Source: Physcomitrium patens (lineage: Eukaryota; Streptophyta; Bryopsida; Funariales; Funariaceae). Taken from it: DNA of 64,000 nucleotides. The position numbers and the translations under genes are program-made. Positions within the stretch are counted from its first letter, which is position 1, and each line of letters starts with the position of its first letter. Where the stretch lies: the NCBI RefSeq assembly GCF_000002425.4, contig NC_037267.1, forward strand, positions 12,632,044 to 12,696,043. Direction: 5' to 3'. The notes under the pieces were generated by a model that was given only the letters and a program-made list of their open reading frames with translations, made no database searches and had not been told where the DNA came from. This document shows positions 11,855 to 22,958 of the stretch, one piece after another.

Positions 11855-14800
11855 TTAATGTAAGTAAGATCCCACTTCGAATTCGTCTGAAGGATAGGAC
11901 AAGGGCCGGTACTGGGGATGCTGCCTCCGACTCGGATGCTTTTTATCGTTCAGCGAACTCTCCTGTTCAAATTTGTGCCAATCTGCAGCTGCATTACTCA
12001 ATTTGGCAGCCACGTCTTTCATTTTTGGACGGTATCTATGCTCGGTCTGCACACATTGCAGAGCCAGGGCTATGATGGCGTGAAAAGAATCCACTCCCTG
12101 AGGTGGCTCCAAGCTGGGGTCCAATACAGCCGCAACGTCTTGTTCATACATCTCAGCAGCCCAGCTTGTGATGTTTCTCCTCTCGTGCACCACCTTCCGC
12201 CCACTGAGAATCTCCAGAAGCACAATTCCAAAGCTGTAGACATCACTCTTGGGCGTGAAAGAACCAAGGGAAGCATACTCCGGGTCGAAGTACCCTGGAG
12301 TACCCCCCATGCGTGAAGCCCACAGCATTTGCGCATTTTGGTCGTGGCTAGAGAGAGACAACCCGAAGTCTGAAATGTGGGCCTCAAGCTTGTCATCTAA
12401 CAAGATGTTGGCTGGCTTAACATCGCCGTGGATGATCATGGTGGTAGCATACTCGTGCAGATACTCTAGTCCCTTAGAAGCTCCTGCGGCGATTTTCAGT
12501 CGCTCTTCCCAGCTCAGTGGCCTCCCTAGACGGTTCTTGTGGAGACAGTCTTCCACAGTTCCATGTTGCATGTATTCGAACACAAGCACATGTTCGTCTT
12601 CGCAGTAACCGATCAGACGCACTAGACACCTGTGGTTCAACTTCGACAGGAGGTCTAATTCTTTGTCAAATGTGGACTTGGCAACGTCGACCTCTGGATG
12701 AGGTTTTTTAATGGCTCGAACCACGCCGTGTAGCTCTCCCCTGTATACACTACCACAGGCGCCCTTCCCCACGAGAGCCGCCTCTGACCAGTTGTTGGTT
12801 GCTTCCTCGAGCTCCTCCATTGTGAAACAGACCACATCTCTGCCGAGAGATTGATTACCCACTGGCCAAGCTGCAGCTTTGGAACTCTTTTGCCTACGGC
12901 ACGTAATTAGCACATGTATAAGAGCTATTAGATTGGAAACAAGAAAATATCAAATTGCATGAAATGAGAACTTCCGAACCCTGAACATTCAAGCACTGAA
13001 AAACCCTTATTGAAGCAACCAAGTTTAAATCCGCACGGATTTTGAAACATAATAGAACCCCTTGCTAAACGTACTTTCAATCGACGTGTATAGATAGATG
13101 TGGTTTAATCATACCGAGCAGGAGAACCAGAGATAGCTGAGTTAGGCCGGGGGGTGGATAATTCAGATGAGCCCCGCTTAAAGCCGTTTCCACCCTTGAG
13201 TTTTCCAGATAGGGATTTCTCTGAGCTTGCAGATTTGGTTGCTACAACAGAAACCTGGTTTTCTATCTTCCTGTCTTCGAATCTGCGCTTGCAGCAATAC
13301 AGGGTTAAGAGTGCAGCAACTACCAGGGCAAGCAAAATACCTCCAATAGTTACGCCGATGATCACATCTCTTGATGGTGAGCTCTTGGTGTCACCGGTTT
13401 TGGGGGCTTTGCATGTGGGAGGACAGTTGCAAACACGCTCTTCATATGAAACGCCGCTGGTGTCATTGGTGGGGCATAGAGGGTTCGCAGGGGCTACGAC
13501 ATTAGGACATGTGTTTAACTCTGAGAGGGTCACCTGAAAGAATGATCCCAACCAAAAGACAATTATAAACGATCATTCAAAGTTGACAAGAACCTCAAAC
13601 ACTAAAGGCAAGAGATGGAGAATTGTGAACAATCTTCATTATCACTGTGTCACTTTAGTTTGTTTGAGTGATTTGGTACTTACATTGCAAGAAAGAGGCT
13701 CAGGAGTGACAGAGACGGAATCATCAGTCGGACGATTAGCTAAGGCAGCAGAAAAGTCGGTGGTTGCAAAGGAGCCTAACTCGGTCAAGAGAACATCGGA
13801 CCCCACTACCCCTATAAGTGTGTAGTTGTCCGGGGCAAAGACGGGATAAGCAACAGTGATAACCAGTCCAGAACTTCCACTATCTATGTAAGGTTTACTC
13901 CAGTAGGGCTTGTAATTAACAGCCTGTAAGCGCCATCGCGCTATAATTCCAAAGTAAGATCGCAAGGTCCAAAGAGGATTCAGAACAGTCTTCTCAATCC
14001 GCTCATATGTCCCACTCACATTGCAAGCTACCTGCGGCAATACTGTCTTAGAAAGATCACGATCAAAGCTGTAGAACAATGGTAGAACCCTCCGTGACCT
14101 CAACTGTGTAAGGTATGGGCTCGTAGAAGTCAGAGTAGTATCGTCTGCAAAATGTCCGTCTGTAAGGACAACCATGATTTTAAGGGCATTGGAGTTGGAT
14201 TCCGGTAAAAAGGTTTGATTGACTTTAAGAATCCCTGATAAGAAATTGGAGGATCCTTGTTTGGCATCCACAGACAATTTATCTAGTTCATCTTTTAAAG
14301 GGTTCATGAAAGTAGTGTTGTAAGTGGCTGTCGTCTGCAATCAACGCAAAGGTGTTAGTTCTCTACGCAAAGACTCGAGACGAATTAGTCTCGTGTAAAT
14401 GTGCCCAACATTCCCTGGCTTTTGTCCATTGCAAATGAAAATGCAGCGAGTAAACGCGTGAATCTTCAATAGATGCTTGGCATGGGCAATGTGGACTTAC
14501 CGTGTTGTACACCAAGTAGGGTTCGGTGGAACTTGAGAATAAAACAACTGATACACGATCACCATAGGTTAGGGTGTCCAGAAGGGCCTTGATAATATTG
14601 ATAGATGTATCGAACTTTGTGACGCCTTTGGAAATGAAGATATCAACAGGTAAGTCATCTCCCATTGAGTTTCCACCATCCAAAAGAATGACGAGATCTT
14701 TCGTTACGGCTGTAGCAGCCTTATACCTGTACACACAAGAAGAATATAATGGATACAAATAATGTGACCTAGGCACTGTCGATTCAAACGGTGGGGATCT

Positions 14801-16321
14801 TGATCCTCTTCACAAAACGATCAACAGAAGGTATAGTGAAACCCACCATGGACGCTTGCGTGGATCGAACAAACAATTTTTCCGTAACACGTCCTGAACA
14901 ATATCCACATCCACATCCACAACAATATTCAGTCAACAGTTTCAAATATTGCAACATCGTGTCCCGGGCTATTTCACTCCAGTCATATTCATAGTTTCTA
15001 GCTACTTGTTTCAATTAAAAAGGAACCCAAATGTCAAGTTTCCCGCAATTCTTATTCAACATTATTTGTATCCATCGTGAGTCCTAGTTCAGAGCTTACA
15101 CGACCAGGAAATGAACGTTGCACTCCTTCCACTGATCCCAGGTAGAACCACGAAGTGAGGTTGATTGCACTGTTATGGCGATTTGAAATCTCCAGAAACA
15201 CGGGATCAAGCATTCTCTGGCTGCATATTGTGTAGTTGGCTGCAGTTGTCAGAGTTACGTTGGGCGGAGTAGAAACTCTGCCAATTAACAAAGATCGCGA
15301 GCGTAAGGTCATCGTTAATAAGTTTCTGGAATCTATTCTGTTATAGAATTTTCTACGCCCCACTCCTTGGACAATGCTCACCCAATGGAAAATGCGATAA
15401 AAGTAACAATAAAATAAAATAATATCATGCTAAAGTAATAGCCCTGAGAATCATGCCTTCTTCCAAACTTGTAAAAAGTTATTGACGTCAAGAAAGTCAT
15501 GTGGGTACCTAACAAAACTCTTGGAGAGAATGACTCGAAGCTGGGAACATCCATAGTTGCCACTTGAATCAACACAAGTAGGATTTTTGGCAACATTCTT
15601 GCATATCAACAAGTCAAGGTCTCCTGCCAAGGGTTCGCATGACTGCCTTGAGCAGCTATCACCGCAAGAAGCCACTAAATCTGCAATTTACGTACTCGTG
15701 TTATTGCATGGATATCTGAGGTGCTCAACTTAGTTCAGTCCACAGATTCTAGAGAAGCAGTACTGTAACCTTGCTTCACCTAAGTTCAAATTTTCAAAAA
15801 AACCTGTAAACTCTCCATATCTAACACCGATGTGTCGGTTTTGATCTTCTAAAGGAGCCTAATAAACAGGCGGACTGTTAAGTGCAACCCACTGAGGATG
15901 AACGCACCAACCAAGCCTGGAAAGAGTATTTCGAGAGAAATTGTGCACCATCGTAATCTTGTACTGCAAAAATATGGCTTAGTATATGGGTGAGAAACAT
16001 ACCACAAGTGTTAGCAAAATTTTCGGTGGCTTTTGCGGCAACTCTAATGACCTCTTTTTCGATATTGTCCAAATACGCAACGGTGTCGTTGAGGCTTTGT
16101 GCCCAGCACACATCGTAAGCCTTTCCAACTAGCAACAACACAACTAGTAAGAAAAAACGGTGCAATCTGCATTGTCCCTGTCTCCTTCGCTCCGAGGAAT
16201 ACCTTGTTTCAGCACCTCTTCCTATCACCCCCTTCCTACTGATACTAGTGCCACAGTGAATGCCCACCATTTCTAGAAGCATCCCATATACAAGTCTTAA
16301 GACTCCTGCCTCACTCAACAC
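11855..16321 (-). CDS. Receptor-like kinase with VWA and dCache (alpha2delta-like) ectodomain
   Basis: Single-pass receptor kinase, about 1,049 residues in my model. Exons: 16,003-16,321; 15,509-15,680; 15,100-15,376; 14,847-14,893; 14,501-14,726; 13,684-14,334; 13,115-13,533; 11,855-12,893. All introns are GT-AG, phases match and the sum is 3,150 nt. Order: hydrophobic signal (about 56-66); first dCache part ending RPWY (270-273); inserted VWA domain with MIDAS-like DGGNS (288-292) and TDG (405-407); second dCache part with PYID (to D498) and VVGSD (to D527); Cys-rich juxtamembrane stretch; TM helix (about 621-643); Ser/Thr kinase with AIK (K766), E782, HGD (859-861) and DFG (879-881). HGD in place of HRD makes it non-RD. 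The ectodomain order is that of animal alpha2delta/CACHD1 proteins. It should act at the plasma membrane; ligand and targets are unknown. The third exon's acceptor (15,376 or 15,352) and the start codon are uncertain. Confidence 0.88.
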
Positions 16322-19300
16322 AGCGTCCAGTATAAATTAGATCCATAGCCTTGCGCTGTTTAAGCCCAATTCACCCAACCTTAGTCCCATGCGGAAACTT
16401 TGTCATACGCTTACACGGAGAATGGGACCTGCACGGTTGTATTTCTCTAGTCTATCCAGAAAGTACCAACACGACAGCCTCATTCTCAGATTGAACTCCA
16501 AGCCTGCTTTCCAACAGCCGAGGCCGAACCCTGTGAATTCACTGAGCTAGTAAGCGAAATGAACAGATGAAATCCTTCGTCGCTTGTTAATATTTGCTGC
16601 GAAAGCCAGCTGATAACGCATAACCTTCGGCGCACTGGAGGTTGCATAGGTGAACAAATTCATTGCCGATATGCATTCTGAGAACAACGAGGAAGAGTTA
16701 ACGAGGAGTCCGAACTCCCCTAAATAGAGGCAGGTGTCACGCAACACTCAACCTCGAGGGCACTTTAACTCCGACGCATCGAATTGCACCTACAACAAAG
16801 TACGAATGAGTCAACGTTAAAACTTTCCTCCAGACTTGCGTGAGTCAGTGAAAAAACAAAAACGGGATTCTCGGTCTCCACCATCTACGTGATCTGAAAC
16901 TGTTGGTCACCATCTCCGTTACATCAAAGCTAGGCAAAACACAAACAAACAAACAAAAACAGACCCAACAGTTAAATTCCACAACGACGATGTATCCACC
17001 TACTTCGCTGCAAGCAAACGAACACAACCTTCGCAAACCTGTACAACCAGTATATCCGACCTCCAAACCCCAAACAGTAAACTCGTCAACACCTACCCCG
17101 ATCCACGCCCGGGCAAGTTTCGATCACACCCCACCTTCAAGTCATCCCCGCATCGATCAAACCCGGAGCTGGACAAACGGCACAAGGTTGTTACAACATC
17201 GACAGGGACTGTAAGAATCCTGAAAAGTCGGCAGGAGCGAGCTCCGTTCGATTCACCATCCAAGTGAGGCTGAGAATAGCAGTTACAGCTCTGCACATGA
17301 GAAGAAGGTGCTCGGGGGATTCGAAGAAAACCCCGTGGCATCCCGGCCCCGAGGGTGGAATCTCAATGTTGCATGGGAACCGGAACGAGGATGCGCTAGT
17401 ATCCTAAATTTGTAATTGAAATGACCCCACGATTGCACGGGGAAGGGGAAGGTGGATGGATGCGAACAGTGCGTTGCAACTTGTCAAAGCAGTTCCCCAG
17501 AGAGCGAAGTTCCGCCATCGGCGACGACGCTGGGGTCGGACCTGCTTCGGCGCAGGGAAAGCTCCGCGCACTTCAATTAAGTCAACTCCCTAGTTTGCAG
17601 CTGACAGCCTGTTGCGCATCCTCATGCTGCGTCACGGCGCCATTGGCCGATTACGTGGGTCACACCAAATTCAGTTTGCACCAATCCTGTTCGAAGTGAT
17701 CCACGAGAGGCATTTTGTAGGTGGAAACACCATTCTGAGAATCAGATGCTGAGTTTTCCCCTCCGACTTACTGAACTGGAAAAAACACTGGCATTCCTTC
17801 CCTACCGAATCACACATTCTTTTACATAATGTATATGTGTCTGAGTGTGTGTGTGTGTATATGGCATTTTCAGTTTCGTAAGACCGTGGTCTATGCTTTT
17901 GAATTTCCGTCAAAATGTCGGTTGAAAGCACTGCTTTCGTCTTCACTTTATTCGGTCCTGTATGTAGGGTCCGTTGTGCTTGACTTCACCATCCACCTGC
18001 TAAGTTAGATCCAACCCGCAGTCTCGAATTCCAGTTCCATGTCCAGGGGTGTGTGTTATATGGCCATGGTGCTGAACAGGATAAGTCAATTGTTGTTGCT
18101 ATGGAGGGGAAACTTGACAAAACCTGTCATCGTAGCACCGAAGTGACCATGAGAATGGAGATGTGACATGATTGTGAGATCATCGTTGAGCGTGGGACTC
18201 CGGATTATTGACTGGGAATGTGGTGTTGTTCAGCACCTTTCTAGAAAATCCGATTGGGAATCAAATATGCAAATAGAGGTTCCACCACCTGTCGAAGAAA
18301 TCCATTTCATTCCCGCACAGTAGAACAACATGAGAGTAAAGTATTGTAGCTGGAAGGAATCTTTGGGACAGATTTTCAACATCAGGTCTGAGTTCACAGT
18401 CACAGAGGAGAAGTTTCGAGTTGCAGAATGGTGACCCCCCCCCCATCTATGTCATAAACGGCAACAGGGAATCGCAGACTGTTGCAATGAGCTCCACAGG
18501 ATTAAAATACACAAACATAGGTTTATATTTATATATATATATATAAACACAAAAACACTCACTCACTCACTCACTCACTTAAAAGCGGATCTTGCTGTAA
18601 GAATAATAATGCTATTTTTTGAGACACGATCGAGAATGAAGTTACTACCGCGTGTTTTATATGAGCGAAAGGGCATCACGGCTACTTCGACGATAATAAC
18701 TATCGAACGCAAGCTCAATCTCCTACCGAATTTAGAAACTGCAAAAGAAATTCTTGTTGCTTTCACAGCCCTAGGTGAACTGTTTGGTGATCAACATATC
18801 CCCCTTTGCCATCACTGCGGGAACGAAAAAAAAAAAAAAATCACAACACAACCAAACAAAAGCTTCACCAGTGTGTCTGACATTCTGATAATCGAACAAC
18901 CGAACGGAATTAATGCATTTCTAGCATCATAACTGCAGGAAAATTGCCAACAGAGGTTCCAGCTGAAGAAACAAGATAAGCCTCACTCAAACAAGTTTAA
19001 TGGACCTTCCACCACCCAAAAAAATACACCAATGAAGAAAGCACTCTAAGCATGGGAAATCTGAAATGCTTGGGAACGAGCAAATCCCTGTACTCTTGCT
19101 GATTAATATTTTTTATTTAATTTATTATTTTTTGTCTTTTTAACATATTGATGTGTGGGTGAAGTTCATAAGACTCTGTTTCGTCATCTTTTTTGCAGGC
19201 AAGTAACCTGCTGGCGTTGAACCATTGCAGACAACAGTGAAATCACGAAGTAAGACCACAGAACTGACTTGAAAACTACGCCAGTGTAATTTGAACCAAC

Positions 19301-19480
19301 CTTTGATATATTGAGACTGAATGGCAAAAGTGCACACCCTCAAGGACTGGCTAGGCTAGTAACTTTAAGAGGCACATGTGCTACTCCTCAGCTACCTTCG
19401 TTTTTACTTGTTTATTCATTTCATAATTGAGTTTTAAGGCATACAGACAAGGTGGCGATTCACTGAAATGATGGAGAAAA
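16322..19480. other. Upstream region of the receptor kinase and unassigned DNA
   Basis: The first few hundred bases should hold the 5' UTR and promoter of the minus-strand receptor kinase. The rest contains only small frames without family resemblance (16,903-17,214 plus, low-complexity Thr/Pro/Gln-rich; 17,421-17,699 plus; 18,609-18,932 plus). It also has a GT-rich tract near 17,846, an AT tract near 18,530 and an (ACTC)n run at about 18,555-18,580. I see no supported gene. Confidence 0.4.
18555..18580. repeat. (ACTC)n microsatellite
   Basis: About six tandem copies of ACTC, next to a short AT-dinucleotide tract on its left. Confidence 0.9.
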
Positions 19481-19592
19481 AAAATATGGTGATAGTTGAT
19501 AAAGATGGTCATGAACTAAAGTCTCTATTAAAAGGTCTCACATAAAGTATATATTTGTATTTATATATTTATGTTACTTTTTCAAATATTTG

Positions 19593-19629
<37 letters not shown>

Positions 19630-20226
19630 TAGACATCTTTGTATGAAAAGGCTTTCTCTTGAATAAATATTAAACATATTTGTATGTGATTAAAGATTTT
19701 TAAACCATGATTTTGAGGTCTAGTTGTATTTTTTTCAAAGGCAATTTTAATATTGACAATATGTTTGCAAGTTGTATCATATACATGATATTTGGCATTT
19801 CAGATTTATTTAAATTAACTTCAAATTAAAGTGTTTTGTGGTTGATTGAAGCTAATTAAATGTGCATGTACCTATTAGATAATATTTTTAAAAAATAACA
19901 AAGTAGTTGAAGACATCAAAATTATATTTAAATGGGATTTTAAAATAAACAAAGAATATATTGAAGTTGAATTAGGTTTTTTAAAAAATATAATTTAAAA
20001 AAACGTATTTAATATGGATTATATTTTAAAATTAAAATTAAAATTATTCATATATTATATAAAATACTGTTAAAAATTAATAGCATCTAATATAAATAAG
20101 AGTATATTTGAAAAAATACTAAAATTAGTATTAATTTAAATATTTTAATTTATATAATATTATAAAATATATAGTCTTTTAATTTTATTTTATAAAATTT
20201 AGAATTTAAAAAGTTATATTAAGCTA

Positions 20227-20266
<40 letters not shown>

Positions 20267-20630
20267 TAGCAAAAACAATCTTTAGAATTGTCATCCATTC
20301 ATTCTCTTGTTTATCCATGTTCTCTTATTCTCTCATTCCTATGTTTGGTCAATAAAAAGTTTGCTTTATCTCTTTATCTTACATCTAAGTTATGTTATAT
20401 AATAGATATATAAACAAAATAAATAATACATATTTAAAATCTAATAAATAAACAATTCAATCATATTAACTTATAAGTATAAGTTTTATATTTAAAAGAA
20501 TTTATTTATTTAATTACTTGATATTAAAAAAATTAAATATTTATTTTTTTCTTCACATTCTTTCTATTTTAAAAAATAAAATATTTTTATAATAAATAAA
20601 TAATACCTATTTAAATTAATTACAACAAAA
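19481..20630. other. Very AT-rich DNA with AT microsatellites
   Basis: No open frame is worth naming. Contains a (TA)n tract (about 19,595-19,622) and a composite (AT)n(AC)n tract (about 20,231-20,266). It borders the gypsy fossil to its right and is probably older debris of the same kind. Confidence 0.5.
20231..20266. repeat. (AT)n(AC)n microsatellite
   Basis: An AT-dinucleotide run passes directly into about five AC dinucleotides, the same composite form as the tract near 8,343. Confidence 0.95.
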
Positions 20631-20639
20631 TAATATTAT

Positions 20640-22500
20640 TTAGATTTGAATTGGAATAATCTTAATTACTAAAACTTTGCTTGTATGAAAAGCTATTGAA
20701 TGAAGTTTATCATTTGCTCCTATTTGTGACAATATCACATTCAAAACAAAGTTTTATGAATCTCTTTCCATCAAAAATGCCTTATAAAAGCCTATACAAT
20801 ATAACATTGATGTAGAATTAAAAGTTGTCTTCACAACTTTAAATATTGCTTGTGCTTCTTTATTCTACTTAATTTTATCTTTACAAGTCAAACATGTTGG
20901 AGGAGTTGCAACTTGAGAAAATTTCTTCATGAAGATTTTATAGTAAATGATAAATAGCAAAAAATATTATAGAATATTATATTAAAAATATTATATGATC
21001 TTTTATTATTTTTGAAATCTTTTAATTTATGATAGTATAAACTTTCTTAGGATCCATTATAAAACCATCATTTAAAATGATATATCCTAAGAAGTCAATT
21101 TAAATTGTGAAAAATACACACTTTTCTATCTTGGAATATAGTCATATATCTCTAAGTTTATATAATATATAATAAATATAAAAATCATATTCTTATGTAT
21201 TCTTAAAGTAAATTAAACTGTTCTCCGAATAACAGACTACAAAATATTATTCATTAAATGTTAAAAAGCAACTTGTGCATTTGTGAGTCTAAAAAACATG
21301 ATATTATAATCAAAATGACTATGCCTAATTTAAAATGTAGTCTTCTATTCATCTCATTTTTTAATGCATAGTAGATTGTAAGTTCATCATAGATCTATTT
21401 TGATTTAGGTCTTTATTTGATTCAATAGATCAAGAAGTCCTAATATCACAGGTAGAAGATGCTTATTCTTGATAATAATCTTATTGAGTCTTTAATAATT
21501 TGTACACAATTTTAGTAATCAATCCATTTACTTCACAAACTAGATAGGTGTTCTTATCAAAGATTTTGAATGCCAAATGAAGTTCTTAGCTAAGTTCTTA
21601 TTAATATATTCCTTGATTCTAGACAACTTGCTCTATGATAAGCTATAGATTGATCCAAATGATGGTTGAGTTTCTTCTTGAATATCAATTGAACAATCAT
21701 AAAGACAATACTTTAAAAGAATATTTGCAATTTCTTCTAAAATATGTATTAATAATCTTGATACTAATATGAAATGTCACTTGAAGTCTTTCTACTATCA
21801 AAAATAGGTGTAGCATAATTGGTAAAATGTGATGTTTCTTTTATAGCATATATGAAGGCTCTTGTATATATCAAAAAAGATTTAGACTTATGATTTTTTA
21901 CTTGAATAATAGAAGTCTAACTTATACTAAAGAAAAAATCAAGGTTATAAGAAATTCAATCTATTTAAGAATTATACTTCTTTAGTTATAATAAACTTAA
22001 AATAACTAAATTGGACAGAGATCTAATAATGTTGAATATTATTAAGTAATTATATCAATTAACTGCTATATCCAAAGAAATAATTTTATAGATAATATCT
22101 TCAAAAGACAACAAACATTCATCTATGACTTCTACATTTATAAGCTCAATTTTCTTAAATGAAGGTATTTTTTTGTTTTTCAATGAAGTCTTTGTCTATA
22201 AAAGAAACTAAGGCTTTTGGACATAACAAAGCAAAGCCTTAGTGATTTGGTCCTAAATAAACATCCATTATAAAACAAGATAAAAAATCTGAGAAGAAAA
22301 TAAAACCCTTGATAGATGTAATACAAGATTTAGCTATTTTATGTAAATCAAAATATTGATGCTTAACCTTTAAGTTTTAATTTATAAAAATGTTCTACTC
22401 ATGAAACTATTCTTAAACATTGTCTATTTTGAAATCTAATTCAGTAACAAATATAACATTTGCAACCAAATTAAATTTTAAAATGAAATATTTTGGTTTT
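20640..22500 (-). mobile_element. Second Ty3/gypsy retrotransposon fossil (pol part)
   Basis: Read on the minus strand, this AT-rich block carries degraded pol. Its segment around 21,050-21,130 closely parallels the RT segment near 1,885-1,980 of the first fossil, including the C-terminal RT region. The protease/RT start lies toward 22,300 and the block fades out toward 20,640. It is broken many times, has no discernible LTRs and looks old, of the same family or a close one. Confidence 0.7.
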
Positions 22501-22958
22501 TGAAACAAAAAATCAAAATAAAATAAAATAAAAAATTACATTACATTACAATTTCAGCAACCTAAATCTGAATGTATTCATTCACGAGCCTTGAATGAAT
22601 TACAGCATATCTCAATATGTAGCAATTTGGTGGAACTAAAGTGGATCTTTCAGTTAAGATATGCACCAATTTGTATGTATTTGAAGGCATAAGCTACAAT
22701 TCCACAACATCAAATCATACTATGAACACTATAGATCTTGTAGTAATCTGGCTGTCTGAGCATAACAGCTTGTGATATCCCCTAATAATCATTCTGCAAC
22801 ATACCGCAGAAGCAAGTTAGAACATTACTCTTGAGGTTGCATGAAACAACTTTTTAGGCAAGCTGATAAGTAATAGCTATCCGCTCAACCATTGATTATC
22901 TGAGAGGCAGTCCAAAGATGTATTATACATTTTAAGACAGATTTCTGTATGATTGCAG

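Noticed and set aside
12070-12711. Plus- and minus-strand frames overlapping the kinase exon
   Set aside because: They are shadow frames of the kinase coding sequence.
14784-15014. Minus-strand frame with a Cys/Gly repeat (CGCGCG-type protein)
   Set aside because: It is mostly intron. The true exon here is the 47-nt piece in another frame encoding DPRKRPW, whose phases match both neighbours.
16903-17214. 103-codon Thr/Pro/Gln-rich frame
   Set aside because: Low-complexity composition, no domain, and it lies in the likely promoter of the receptor kinase.
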